A DNA stretch of 64,000 nucleotides, taken from contig CM067372.1 in NCBI GenBank assembly GCA_034401795.1, forward strand, positions 14,545,070-14,609,069. Direction: 5' to 3'. Below the pieces are notes generated by a model, which had not been told where the DNA came from, did not search any database, and was given only the letters and a program-made list of their open reading frames with translations. Source of the stretch: Chaetoderma sp. LZ-2023a (taxonomy: Eukaryota > Mollusca > Caudofoveata > Chaetodermatida > Chaetodermatidae). Within the stretch, counting starts at the first letter, position 1; the number at the start of each line of letters is the position of its first letter. Below are positions 26,690-38,878 of the stretch, one piece after another. The position numbers and the translations under genes are program-made.

Positions 26690-27095
26690 TCTCTTCTTAT
26701 TCTTCTTTGCTTTTTACCGAAGCGTGTGATGCTTTTCAATACACTGACTGAACCATAAGCAAAGGCTTGAATCACATTGTCGTCACAATCTTTACTTAAC
26801 AAGTCTTGTCACTCTACCCATAGATTTCAATAACACTACCATAAATGCCATAATAATCCACCCCTTCCGGCGTGCCACATAGCAATGGAACAAGTTAATT
26901 TCCAGTATAGATGTGGTGGTGCTACATCTCTTGTTGTCGCACCCTGCATGAATCTCACTTCTGCACACTCTTCACCTTTTCAATAATGCTAAGATATGTA
27001 ATCTTTGCTACTGAATCCTAAATTCCAAGAAAATCAATTTCAAGGTAGCGATGCTGCTGACTATTCTGAAGCTATGCTCGTAAGTTGACTTCGTG
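26690..27095. other. Unique sequence without recognised features
   Basis: No gene-like ORF or repeat is seen. Confidence 0.55.
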
Positions 27096-27312
27096 TTGTT
27101 GTTGTCAGAGGTAGCGACGACTCCCAGTCAAATTAGTTTTAAAATGTTGAAAAGAATGTATATTTAATCTAATTTCACCAAAGACTAACAATTGATACAC
27201 TTACTGTTGGGATCTTTCCACCTTCGCGTCGGCCCTCTGTCGTTTGATTGCGACGTTAGCTAACAAGTGAAATATTTTTCTTCTGACTGCAGATACTTGA
27301 GTGTGACAGATC
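27096..27312 (+). repeat. Dispersed repeat copy, long subtype
   Basis: It carries the core CCCAGTCAAATTAGTTTTAA at about 27121 and then AATTTCACCAAAGAC and GCTAACAAGTGAAATA. These two downstream blocks are shared with the copy at 51590-51780 (AAATTCACCAAAGAC, GCTAACAAATAACG), so the two belong to one subtype at least 180 bp long. Confidence 0.55.
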
Positions 27313-27449
27313 CGGTAAGCAATAAAGACTGGCCGTGTATCTCTGATGTACATAGATTTTCCAACACAGAATATAAGAAGAAAAAAAATTAATGACACGA
27401 TGAAACGCAGGACATATAATCCTTTCAAAAATCATATTCTCAGTATTTA

Positions 27450-27884
27450 ATGATGAACCCACCTTGTTTACGAGAGACGACAGAGTACGTGTGTTATTAT
27501 TGTGTGCGTATTTATAAATACAAGCTGCATTTTCACTTTAATAATCTCTCGCAACAGCGTGGAACAACCTTGCCTGGCGATTCTCTCTATTCAATACGAT
27601 ATCGCTCTGAGCCACCAATGAATGCAGCAGACGCTTTGATGTTCAAGCATTCCAGTACAGTGAGCCGTCTGAATGAAATGAACAAACATAATGGAATTAT
27701 GCGACTGAGAAACCTTCGTCTATTCAAGAGCCATTCCGTGATATGTCGCCATCTTACTGCTGTTCTTAAATGGAAAGATTCAATTCGGGGACAATACATC
27801 TATTATATCAGTCAGATGATGGATGACATGGTCTCATGGTTATTATCTTATAGATTTCACTCGAGGGACAATGAATTATACTAA
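27450..27884 (+). CDS. Unrecognised 144-codon ORF
   Basis: An ATG-to-TAA reading frame in unique DNA. I recognise no domain. It is rich in arginine, serine and tyrosine, with no clear signal peptide, membrane segment or repeat. No promoter element, splice site or poly(A) signal supports it, and this GC content allows ORFs of this size by chance. It could be an exon of an unknown gene, part of an old transposon or noise. Confidence 0.15.
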   Translation: MMNPPCLRETTEYVCYYCVRIYKYKLHFHFNNLSQQRGTTLPGDSLYSIRYRSEPPMNAADALMFKHSSTVSRLNEMNKHNGIMRLRNLRLFKSHSVICRHLTAVLKWKDSIRGQYIYYISQMMDDMVSWLLSYRFHSRDNELY

Positions 27885-29172
27885 ATAATCAATAGTGATT
27901 GTTCCCTCAAAATGTCTGTTGATGTAAAGCGTCCGTGCCTGGAGAGAGATGGTTTCCTCATGAAATTCTAAATCAGATTACTGCTTCTATTGAAGCCTGA
28001 TCATGAATGGACCTGAGGCAACGAAAGACTTTGGCTGAGGACAAAACACACTGGTCAAAAGAACTGATTGCAGTTGGAGGATGTTATTACTACTATAGTT
28101 TTAGAATACAGTAATTAACATTAACGCGGACAGTTATCTTGTTTTCTTATATATATATATATAAACCGATGTTCCTCTTGTGAATGGCATTGTTATGGAA
28201 GATGTTGCTACCAAAGGGCAGATGTTTTAGCAACACCGCCTTTCACAAACACAGCAGCTATCCATCCACTCGCGTCAAGCAATAGTGAAGCTGTGCTATG
28301 ACAAATATGAAATGGTTAAACCTGGTACAATCACATTCATCTAACAGAACTAATCAACCTTTGATGGCTGTTTATTCGTGACAGAAAGAGGTTTCATGAA
28401 TAAAATTCAATATGACCGCTATATGTCAATCGCGTGATAAGCTATCACATATGAAGACATTCTATTCAATCGCTTGCAATGTCTGCAGAAATCCGGATCA
28501 ATATTACACATGCTATTGACCTTTGAAAACAATGACCTATAGGGTATAAATGGGCATAAACACCGCAATCTAAATATAAATAATGATAGGATATGTAGTC
28601 CAGTCAGTTATGATCGAAAACAGTATATCAAGTTTGATCGAAATCTTGCATCCAATATTCATTGCTAACATCATAGATGATGAGCCGAGCCAATGTCAAG
28701 GACAACATGGCTAATAATGTGTGGACGTGTATTTTTAGGTCACCTTCAGGACCAGAATTTGGACGTGCTCACACATTGGTCAAAAACCTAATGGTCAATT
28801 TCTTTTCAACCAATTATATAATACAACGGATTTCTTATAGCCATTATTCAACGGCAGTTAAGGCGTAGAAAATGTATAGCTAATTAGAACAAGGTCGATA
28901 GAATATCGGTAGCTGCGGGCGAATCGTGAAAAGTAGGTCACACTAAGATCTCACTGACCTACATTTGTTCTATTACATGCCTGAGACATACAATACATGA
29001 AAATGTGTCTTTCATTCACATGGTTTAAAAAAATCATTTTATCATTTTAGTCACCATGGCAGTGACCGTTGCCATTTTAGCCAGGTATTTTTGGCACATC
29101 TTCGGGAGGGTAAGGCAAACTTTGGTCAACATCTGGTTATGATCTGGTTTCTGTGTGCTTATTGGCAAAACT
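27885..29172. other. Unique sequence; short (AT)n at 28148-28163
   Basis: Non-repetitive AT-rich DNA. Apart from a short AT dinucleotide run I see no supported feature. Confidence 0.5.
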
Positions 29173-30408
29173 ACGAAAGCCCAAAAGGCTCATTCGTAAT
29201 TCAAAATTCAAATTTCGAAATTCAAGATTCAAACTTCTAAATCAAAACTCGACTTCGAAATTCAAAATCCGACTTCGAAATTCAAAACTCGGCTTCGAAA
29301 TTCAGAACTCGACTTCGAAATTCGAATCTTAAATCAACCAATTACGAACCGTCTTACAGGTATGTAAATTTATGCTAGCCAATCAGATTTCTATGTTATT
29401 CAGAGATAAACCGCGATTTTTGTGGAAATGTGTATGTGGATTATATTCTTGCTCGTTTTGATCGAGAGAAGTGGCGGCTACAATGACGGTGTTGGTGGGC
29501 TGCTGCTACTTCTGGCGGTAGTGGTTGTGGTGGTCGTGGTGGAGGTTGTCGTGCTGCTGCTGCTATTGGTTCTGGTAGCGACGATGATGGTGTTGATGAT
29601 GATGTACGGACGAGTGGGTTGGGTGGGTGTGCGTGTGAGCGCCTTGTGCTGATTTGTCTGGCTAATCGGCTATAATTGTCGGACTACTGGGTTGGCGATC
29701 TAGTGGATAAAATCGTCGGGCTATTGGGTTGTCGGAGTATTTGAGCGTCCCCCGAGTTTTAGAGCAAGGGCCGACGGTATTAATTAGTGTTATTATGTCT
29801 AGATTCGATCCACGGACGCATACATTCGTACGCATTAAGTTTCTTCTTAATAAACAGGCCAGGATGCTATTTTTTTACCCGGGACACAATGCCTCAGCAA
29901 TAGATGCAGCCTTGCTCATGTGTGGCCTATATCCTGGCATTAACTACCTACGAAGTAAGTACATAGGCATATAGGTCAACACATATCAGCAACAGGAATA
30001 GCCCGGTTACCGAGTTGTTCAAGCGATAAAGTTGCACCCACGAAGATCACACATGTAGCTCCATTTCTTTGCGAAACAAACAGCAATCTGTATCGGCGCC
30101 ATGATTGTTTCAAGCGTACATAGGTTTAGCAGAAACGTAAACTAGTATAAACGTACCCTAGCGTGACCGAGAAATCCGATTGGCTAGCATAAATGTGCAT
30201 AAATGTAAAATGGCTCTTGATTGACTGGTCTAAGATTTGAATTTCGAAGTCGAGTTTTGAATTTCGAAGTCGAATTTTGAATTTCGAAGTCGAGTTTTGA
30301 ATTTAGAAGTTTGAATTTTGAATTTTGAATTTTGAATTTTGAATTTTGAATTTTGAATTTTGAATTTTGAATTTTGAATTTTGAATTTCGATTCTTCGGG
30401 GCTTTCGT
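29173..30408. mobile_element. Foldback element with long composite inverted repeats
   Basis: Left arm 29173-29392 and right arm 30170-30408 are reverse complements over about 220-240 bp. The outermost match is ACGAAAGCCC (29173-29182) against GGGCTTTCGT (30399-30408). Next come tandem subrepeats built on AATTC-AAAACTCGACTTCG in the left arm and their complements in the right arm. The innermost match is GCTAGCCAATCAGATTTCT (left) against AGAAATCCGATTGGCTAGC (right). In the right arm a 7-bp (GAATTTT)n run of about 11 copies has expanded (30311-30390). The roughly 780-bp interior has GTGGTG-rich sequence and no transposase ORF. Long inverted repeats made of internal tandem units are typical of foldback transposons, which are non-autonomous. 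A clear target-site duplication was not found. Confidence 0.75.
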
Positions 30409-30808
30409 AAAAAAACCGATAATTCAGTTACCGACAATCGTAATTACACCAATGTCGATATTAACTGACCTGTGACTGACGGCATCCGATCGTATAAGTA
30501 GTCGCAGCACAGGCTCGAGCTGGCCGCAGCTTTATTTTTAAAAGCCATTCCCTTTGAAGCTTTATGTCGCCATGACTAGTTTAACGAGGCTAGCCAAACC
30601 TTTAATAATCTCTCTTTAGTAACATGTAGCTCACTCACATTCATGTGCAAGAATCTACTGAAAAATTAATCGCATCTAATGATTTACATTCAAGTGCCTC
30701 TCATAGTCTATGCATAGCATTTTAGATATTTACCATACCGTTGACGAGAGAACGAATACATGTTTTATTAGTTAGTGTTTCTACATTTCTTCGGTAGATA
30801 CAGACTGG
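30409..30808. other. Unique sequence without recognised features
   Basis: No gene-like ORF or repeat is visible between the foldback element and the 34-bp minisatellite. Confidence 0.55.
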
Positions 30809-31605
30809 TAAACCTAGACTCTCTGCGGTCCACGAACACTGACAAAACTAGACTCTCTGCACTCCATAAAGACTGACAAAAATAGACTCTCGGTGGTCCA
30901 TGAAGACTAACAAACATACCCTCTGCAGTCCATGAAGACTGACAAACCTAGACTCACTGCTGTCCACGAAGACTCTCAAACCTAGACTCTCTACAGTCTA
31001 TGAAGACTGACAAACCTAGGCTCTCTACAGTCCATGAAGACTAACAAACATAGACTCTCTGCGGTCCATGAAGACTGACAGACATAGGCTCCTTGCGGTC
31101 CATGAAGACTGACAAACCTAGGCTCCATGTGGTCCATGAAGACTGACACACCTAGGCTCCATGCGGTCCATAAAGACTGACAAACATAGACTCTTTGTGG
31201 TCCATGAAGACTGACGAACCTAGGCTCCCTGCGGTCCACAAAGACTGACAAACCTAGGCTCCATGCGGTCCATGAAGACTGACAAACCTAGGCTCCATGC
31301 GGTCCATAACGACTGACAAACATAGACACTCTGTGGTCCATGCAGACTGACAAACCTAGGCTCCATGCGGTCCATAAAGACTGACGAACCTAGACTCCCA
31401 GCGGTCCATGAAGACTGACAAACATAGGCTCTCTGCGGTCCATGAAGACAGACACACCTAGACTCCCTGCAGTCCATGAAGACTGACAAACCTAGGCTCT
31501 CTGCGGTCCATGAAGACTGACAAACCTAGGCTCTCTGCGGTCCATGAAGACTGACAAACCTAGGCTCTCTGCGGTCCATGAAGCCTGACAAACCTAGACT
31601 CACTC
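30809..31605. repeat. 34-bp minisatellite, about 23 copies
   Basis: The unit is GACTGACAAACCTAGGCTCT followed by CTGCGGTCCATGAA. Left copies (30809-31000) are more diverged (CTAGACTC, CCACGAAG). The last copies (31470-31600) are near identical, which suggests expansion at the right end. Minus-strand ORFs of 86 and 89 codons across it are by-products of low stop density. Confidence 0.92.
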
Positions 31606-31685
31606 TGGTGCTATATGTACACAATCATACAGGCGCAACACATAATTTGACAGTGCGGTGGAAAGCCAAAATACACGTAAAGTGA

Positions 31686-31742
31686 AGAATATATTGAAAC
31701 TAATTTGACTGGAAGCTGTTGTCAATTGTGTTTCAAAATATT
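31686..31742 (-). repeat. Dispersed repeat core, reverse orientation
   Basis: ATATTGAAACTAATTTGACT followed by GGAAGCTGTTG is the reverse complement of the family core (AGTCAAATTAGTTTCAA). It is a short surviving fragment. Confidence 0.5.
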
Positions 31743-32205
31743 CATCATTATAATCGTTACATAATAAGGTTGTATCTCCACAGCGCACGCTATAGCTTAA
31801 GGAGACACGAGGATGGCGAGCGCGTGCTCAATATTAAGTAGTTGTTAAAATGGCAAATAATTCTATCAGTACAATGTAACATTTGAGATTGAATTAGTAT
31901 CAATTTAGCGTCTGTGGCCGGGATACCAGCACGAGCCGATAGCAGTCGCATACATGATGGAGAGGAAGAGGTGTTCATTAGGCTCTACTTGGTTTCCTAC
32001 TTTATCGATGTTCAATGCCCAGTTATTAAACAACACAAACTCAAAGTTTCTACTAATTTAGCATAATTTATACTCGTTAACAATGGTTCTGTAAAATTTA
32101 ACTAATAAAACATACAATATTTATAAATACAACAATGCAGCAAAATGCTAACAAAAATCAGTTCTGGAATGAAGTTCGTTTAGCGTAGATTTATCTCACG
32201 ATGAT
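31743..32205. other. Unique sequence without recognised features
   Basis: AT-rich with no supported gene. Confidence 0.5.
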
Positions 32206-32590
32206 CACGTGACATGGTAGAATGCGTACGATGCGTAAGGTTGCGTACAAATATAGCGTTTAACAGATACACATTTTAAAGCCTATCGTATATATGTATT
32301 CCAGTTTTAGCGCGAAAGCTTTGACAGATTCACGGATATAAAGCACATTTTGCAAGCAGGTACACGCCGATATAGCCATCATTATATTGCACTTTTAGCG
32401 CGTGCAAGCCTTTAAGAATGTCTCTCAGCAGTATTTTATATCATGAGCGGAAGTGACGCACTAAATCCTCTGACGTTAGCGGAAGTGAAACACTTTGTTA
32501 TGTCATATCGCAGGACGTGAAACGCTCCATTGGCTATTGATGTGAATTAAATTGAAGCACTATTGTCTCGCCTCGGCGGAAGTTAAGCGC
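32206..32590. promoter_or_regulatory. Promoter-like cluster of transcription-factor motifs
   Basis: Within 385 bp there is an E-box CACGTG (in GATCACGTGAC, about 32206), two E2F-like sites (TTTTAGCGCGAAAG at 32305 and TTTTAGCGCG near 32393), three ETS-like GCGGAAGT sites (32447, 32479, 32576), CRE-like TGACGCA and TGACGTT beside the first two, and an inverted CCAAT box (CCATTGG near 32528). Such a mix is typical of TATA-less housekeeping promoters. No confirmed gene adjoins it. The minus-strand ORF at 32612-33043 points towards the cluster, so the cluster is downstream of that ORF and could serve an unseen gene on either side. Confidence 0.3.
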
Positions 32591-32611
32591 GTTGTTTTCT
32601 AGCGTCATTGT

Positions 32612-33043
32612 TTAATAACCTTTCCGTTTTATCATCGCAAAGTGTGTTAATTGTAGGTCAGTCTTGTTTCGCTTATCGCCGCGCTCCAGTGTGCCAGTTA
32701 CGCTGTATCCTAGCTGAAAATCAGCACTACTCACGTTGGTAGTTAAGCACAGCCGGAAATCGGGGTTAATTTTGCTGTCCTTAAACTTCCCCCAGATCAA
32801 CATCACGCCATTGCCCTTATCTAACATCTTTGCTTTAGTGGATCGTTTTCTGGTTCCGTTTACCTCGACAATTTTACATCGTGTACGGCTCCACCAGTAG
32901 GTCTTCAATAGCCAGTAGGTGATGAGGGCGGGCTGAGCCCACCCCTCGTACGCGAACAGCAGCACCGTGGCAGGATAGCCTTCATAACTAAACATCTTCC
33001 GACAACATTTACCCCGACTCTCGTAATAGAACAACTGAACCAT
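32612..33043 (-). CDS. Unrecognised 143-codon ORF
   Basis: An ATG-to-stop ORF in unique DNA of higher CpG content than its surroundings. The protein has a normal-looking composition: an aromatic and hydrophobic segment around residues 25-52 (VLLFAYEGW to TYWW), a basic stretch (RKRSTKAK) near residue 65, then alternating polar and hydrophobic residues. No family is recognised. The ATG is preceded by a short GACA tandem run. I see no downstream poly(A) signal and no intron signals. It may be a single-exon gene, an exon or a chance ORF; the motif cluster at 32206-32590 lies beyond its 3' end. Confidence 0.25.
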   Translation of the reverse strand: MVQLFYYESRGKCCRKMFSYEGYPATVLLFAYEGWAQPALITYWLLKTYWWSRTRCKIVEVNGTRKRSTKAKMLDKGNGVMLIWGKFKDSKINPDFRLCLTTNVSSADFQLGYSVTGTLERGDKRNKTDLQLTHFAMIKRKGY

Positions 33044-34206
33044 GACGGCGACAGACAGACAGTAAGGGTGTGGCTTGAAATTAGACTTCCTCGGTCACCA
33101 CCTAAGGGTGGCTATGGGAATCATGGTAGCAGGCCCACATCAGCTGAAACAAAAAAAGGAAGAAGTACAAAATATGGGTATGAAAACAGCGTTTGTTTGG
33201 TTTGCGATTTCTATCAAACTATTAACATGTTGTAGATTGGTCACCGTGTATTGTATGTAGCTATTTTACAAATTATATGGCCAAATATAGGAGCCTATTG
33301 GTACCCGTAGTCATTCCAAATCTGAGACAGTGTTGCTGAGAGAGCATTCTATATGGAGTAACACTCTGCAAACAAAAACAGTATTTGAAAGATTGCACTC
33401 GCAATAGTTAATTAATACAAAGCGTATGAACGGGTCCGTTTCATATGAACGGGTCCGTTTCACCGTTTTGGAAATGGATTCTGGCCAACAGTCTTGAACT
33501 GCGTGCATCACTGGTTCCAAGCGTTAGAAGGAGAATCAGTCTTATACGTTATAATTATATGCTAGTACGTTATTAATATAAACTATATGTGGCACAGATT
33601 ATGGCATATTTGTTAAATATAAAATGTGTGTTTCTGATTGCAGCATGTAAAATATAGACTCAACTTATTACTGTTTTTGCATCGTGTTATCTTTAACTAT
33701 TCTCTAGGCGACTGGAGCCTGGCTTATTACGCGTGCCTGTCATGTTAAGACATAGGATGGAATGCCGAACTAAATGTCACCCGTTGGTCAGTAGCGCAAT
33801 AATAACAAAATGAAAGTCTTGAGCGAGAGAAAGTGATGTGAAGGGCCCTGTGGGAGTTGTGTTATGTCCTATACTGGATGCCAAACACGGCGTACCGTCA
33901 CTCTCAATGATCTGTAGATGAATCACCGGTTGGTGAATAATGTCGGAACGGTGACCTTATAAATAATCCCATATCGGTATACTGCATCAGAAAATTGCTT
34001 GCTTGCTAATATTCCAAGCCAAGATTACTGAAGGCACATGAGTGGACGCATAACGGTTACAGATCTATCTCACTGCTGGCAGAGAACTCGGACGTTATGC
34101 TTGTTAGGGATTTATTGTCTTGCTTACACGTTATACATAGTACAGCTGTGTGTAAATTCGGTATTACCCTCGGCCATTAAGGTGAAAAGGGTATTATATT
34201 GATGTC
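33044..34206. other. Unique sequence with an 18-bp direct duplication at about 33426-33461
   Basis: ATGAACGGGTCCGTTTCA occurs twice in tandem. Otherwise there is no supported gene or repeat. Confidence 0.5.
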
Positions 34207-34379
34207 TGTCCATCCGTCCGTCCGTCCGTCCGCCCGCCTGCCCGCCCGCCGGCCCGCCCACCCACCTGCCGACCGCCCGCCCACCCGACCGCCCGCTCGC
34301 TTGCCCGCCCGTCTGTCCGCCCGCCCGCATGCCCATCCGTCCGCTCGTACGCCCGTATGCCCGTCCGTCCGTCTGTCCG
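34207..34379 (+). repeat. (CCGT)n/(CCGC)n low-complexity tract
   Basis: About 170 bp of 4-bp CCGT, CCGC, CCTG and CCCA units. ORFs on both strands here (RTDGRT-type and RPSARL-type) are translation artefacts of the tetranucleotide. Confidence 0.9.
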
Positions 34380-35280
34380 TCATTGTATCTAAAGAAACAG
34401 CTGATTCTATTTCACTCAAACGAAGGAATTTGTCCTGCAATAGGACCTCACAACTTTGATAGCCATATCCGGAGCAGATCAAACACTGGATTGACGAATA
34501 TCTCCGAAACTTCTGGTTCGGCGGCACTCAAATTTTAACACAAGAAATGGCGTGACGGTACATTCGGATTCCACAACATTCAGCGAGATCCAAAAAGTTG
34601 GGAAAATCTGAAAGAATTCGGACAATCCGAAAACGCTTTATAATGTGACAAAACAGGATGACGAGGGTCTGCAATCTCTGCTTGCTCTTGTTGTCCACTT
34701 GCTCATTCCATTCCATCCGTTAAACGCTGACCACGAAACACCATGTTACAATTGAATAATGGTCATCACGCTTTGCATCATTCTCGTCCACTTTACGCTT
34801 CCTTTTTGCAAATAATTGTGCTGCCTAACTTGAGAATATCCAACATTTGGGAAAAGACACGTGTCCTTTCTCTCATGATAAGTCTGTTGACACTCGTATT
34901 CACCAAGAAAGGCGTTTATTACATTTCTCACTGTTTTGCATGCATATATTCATAATAGTCCTGATTGCTGTGTGCCGAATAATGGTTAGTTATCCAGCCT
35001 GACAGAGTGTTATCCTCTGAGACAAGTATTGAGCCTGCAGTACCGGAATGCCGTAACTAACTAACTCATACATCGATCAATGCGCATGCCATCAATATGC
35101 GAGTCCACACACGAACAACACTCCAACATTACAGCGACAAACAGCACCGACTAGAATATTGATGTGCCCATGGAATTCTTGTTTCAATGTTTAGCATGCC
35201 ATACTATCTAGCACATGACTCAACGTTTGCTCCTTCTATATTAACATTGCTATTAGCAACAAAAGAGAGGGAGCCATCTT
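34380..35280. other. Unique sequence without recognised features
   Basis: No supported gene. Small ORFs of 60-70 codons on both strands show no recognisable features. Confidence 0.5.
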
Positions 35281-36121
35281 AATTATACCTCGCCTATTTC
35301 AAGCCACTCTCAGAGGGCATTGTACGCCATGCTAGCTATAACTCGCCAATTTCAAGCCACTCCCCCACGAACAGTGTACGCCATGTTAGCTATGCCTCTC
35401 CCATTTCAAGCCACTCTCCGCCGACATTGTACGCCATGTAAGCTATGCCTCGCCCATTTCAAGCTGCTCCACACGGACATTGTACGCCATGTTAGCTATG
35501 CCTCGCAGATTTCAAGCCACTCTCCGTGAGCATTGTACGCCATCTTAGCTATGCCTCGCCCATTTCAAGCCACGCTCCGTGGACATTGTACCCCATGTTA
35601 ACTATACCGCGCCCATTTTAAGCCACTGCTGCTGCTGACATGGTATGCCATGTTAGCTATGCCTCACCAAATTCAAGCCACTCTCCGCCGATATTGTACG
35701 CCATGTTAGCTCTATATCGCCCATTTCAAGCCACTCTCCGCGGACATTGTACGCCTTGTTAACTATCCCTCGACTATTTTAAGCCGCTCTCCATGGACAT
35801 TGTATGCCATGTTAATTATGCCTCTCCCATTTCCAGCCATTCCCCGCTGACATTGCACGCCATGGTAGCTATAGCTAGCCCATTTCAAGCCACTCTGTGG
35901 ACATTGTACGCCATGTTATCTATGCATCACCCATTTCAATCCACTCCCCGCGGACATTGTGCACCATGTTAGCTATGCCTCGCCCATTTCAAGCCGCTCC
36001 CATGGACATTATACACCATTTTAGCTATTGCTTGCCCATTTCAAACCACTCTCCGTGAGCATTGTACGCCATCTTAGCTTTGCCTCGCCCATTTCAAGCC
36101 ACTCTCTGCGAGCATTGTACG

Positions 36122-38878
36122 CCATGTTAGCTATACCTCGCCCATTTTAAGCCACTCTCCGCTGACATTGTATGCCATGTTAGTTATGCCTCAACCATTT
36201 TAAGCCACACTGTGCGGACATTGTACACCATGTTAGCTATGCCGCGCCTATTTCAAGCGGCTCTCCGCCGACAGTGTACACCATGTTACCTATGCCCCAC
36301 TCATTTGAAGCCACTCTCCGCCGACATTGTACGCCATGTTAGCTATACCTCACCCATTTCAAGCCACTCTACACTGACATTGTACACCATGTTAAGTATG
36401 CCTCACCTATTTCAAGCCACTCTCCATGGACATTGTATGCCATGTTAGCTATGCCTCACCTATTTCAAGCCACTCTCCATGGGCATTGTATGCCATGTTA
36501 GCTATGCCTCGCCCATTTCAAGCCACTCTCCGCTGAGATTGTATGCCATGTTAGCTATACCTCGCCCATTTCAGGCCACTTTCCGCTGGCATTGTACGCC
36601 ATGTTAGCTATTGCTGGCCCATTTCAAGCCACTCTCCGCAGACATTGTATGCCATGTTAGCTATGCCTCGCCCATTTCAAGCCACTCTCTGCGAGAATTG
36701 TATGCCATGTTAGCTATACCTCGCCCATTTTAAGCCACTCTCCGCTGAGATTGTATGTCATGTTAGTTATGCCTCACCCATTTTAAGCCACTCTGTGCGG
36801 ACATTGTACGCCATGTTAGCTGTGCCGCGCCCATTTCAAGCCGCTCTCCGCCAACATTGTACGCCATGTTAGCTATACCTCACCCATTTCAAGCCACTCT
36901 ACACTGAAATTGTACGCCATGTTAAGTATGCCTCGCCTATTTCAAGCCGCTCTCCATGGACATTGTATGCCATGCTAGCTATGCCTCGCCCATTTCAAGC
37001 CACTCTCCGCTGAAATTGCATGCCATGTTAGCTATTGCTCGCCCATTTCAAGCCACTCTCCGCAGACATTGTATGCCATGTTAGCTATACCTCGCCCATT
37101 TCAAGCCACATTCCGCTGGCATTGTACGCCATGTTAGCTATACCTCGCCCATTTCAAGCCACACTCTGTTGACATTGTACGCCATGTTAGCTATACCGTG
37201 CCCATTTCAAGCCACTCTCCGCTGACAATGTATGCTATGTTAGCCATACCTCGCCCATCTCAAGCCGCTCTCCACTGACATTGTACACAATTTTAGCCAC
37301 CCCCTCGCCCATTTGAACCTACTCGCCAAAGATATCGTATGCCATGTTAGCTTTGCCGCACCCATTTCAAGCCACTCTCCGCCAACATTGTATGGCATGT
37401 TAGCTATACCTCACCCATTTCATGTCGCTCTCCGCGGACATTGTATGCCATTTTAACTATCCCTCACCCATTTCAAGCCACTCTCCGTGGGTATTGTACG
37501 CCATGTTAGCTATACCTCGCCCATTTTAAGCCACTCTCCGCTGACATTGTATGCCATGTTAGTTATGCCTCAACCATTTTAAGCCACACTGTGCGGACAT
37601 TGTACACCATGTTAGCTATGCCGCGCCTATTTCAAGCGGCTCTCCGCCGACAGTGTACACCATGTTACCTATGCCCCACTCATTTGAAGCCACTCTCCAC
37701 CGACATTGTACGCCATGTTAGCTATACCTCACCCATTTCAAGCCACTCTACACTGACATTGTACACCATGTTAAGTATGCCTCACCTATTTCAAGCCACT
37801 CTCCATGGACATTGTATGCCATGTTAGCTATGCCTCACCTATTTCAAGCCACTCTCCATGGACATTGTATGCCATGTTAGCTATGCCTCGCCCATTTCAA
37901 GCCACTCTCCGCTGAGATTGTATGCCATGTTAGCTATACCTCGCCCATTTCAGGACACTTTCCGCTGGCATTGTACGCCATGTTAGCTATTGCTCGCCCA
38001 TTTCAAGCCACTCTCCGCAGACATTGTATGCCATGTTAGCTATGCCTCGCCCATTTCAAGCCACTCTCTGCGAGAATTGTATGCCATGTTAGCTATACCT
38101 CGCCCATTTTAAGCCACTCTCCGCTGAGATTGTATGTCATGTTAGTTATGCCTCACCCATTTTAAGCCACTCTGTGCGGACATTGTACGCCATGTTAGCT
38201 GTGCCGCGCCCATTTCAAGCCGCTCTCCGCCAACATTGTACGCCATGTTAGCTATACCTCACCCATTTCAAGCCACACTACACTGAAATTGTACGCCATG
38301 TTAAGTATGCCTCGCCTATTTCAAGCCGCTCTCCATGGACATTGTATGCCATGCTAGCTATGCCTCGCCCATTTCAAGCCACTCTCCGCTGAAATTGCAT
38401 GCCATGTTAGCTATTGCTCGCCCATTTCAAGCCACTCTCCGCAGACATTGTATGCCATGTTAGCTATACCTCGCCCATTTCAAGCCACATTCCGCTGGCA
38501 TTGTACGCCATGTTAGCTATACCTCGCCCATTTCAAGCCACACTCTGTTGACATTGTACGCCATGTTAGCTATACCGTGCCCATTTCAAGCCACTCTCCG
38601 CTGACAATGTATGCTATGTTAGCCATACCTCGCCCATCTCAAGCCGCTCTCCACTGACATTGTACACAATTTTAGCCACCCCCTCGCCCATTTGAACCTA
38701 CTCGCCAAAGATATCGTATGCCATGTTAGCTTTGCCGCACCCATTTCAAGCCACTCTCCGCCAACATTGTATGGCATGTTAGCTATACCTCACCCATTTC
38801 ATGTCGCTCTCCGCGGACATTGTATGCCATTTTAACTATCCCTCACCCATTTCAAGCCACTCTCCGTGGGTATTGTAC
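36122..38878. repeat. 1379-bp tandem duplication within the 53-bp satellite
   Basis: 36122-37499 and 37501-38878 repeat each other at an offset of 1379 bp (26 monomers plus 1 bp), sharing rare variants such as CAAGCGGCTCTCCGCCGACA and TTAGCCACCCCCTCGCCC in the same order, with only scattered substitutions. Confidence 0.85.

Noticed and set aside
27293..27314. 22-nt microexon with good acceptor (CTGACTGCAG) and donor (GTAAGC)
   Set aside because: It sits inside a dispersed repeat copy and has no partner exons.
29760..30060. tRNA-like pieces (GATTCGATCC near 29813; ACCGAGTTGTTCAAGCG near 30008)
   Set aside because: They do not combine into a cloverleaf at proper spacing and lie within the foldback interior.
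34177..34527. ORFs on both strands across the CCGT/CCGC tract
   Set aside because: They are low-complexity tetranucleotide translations.
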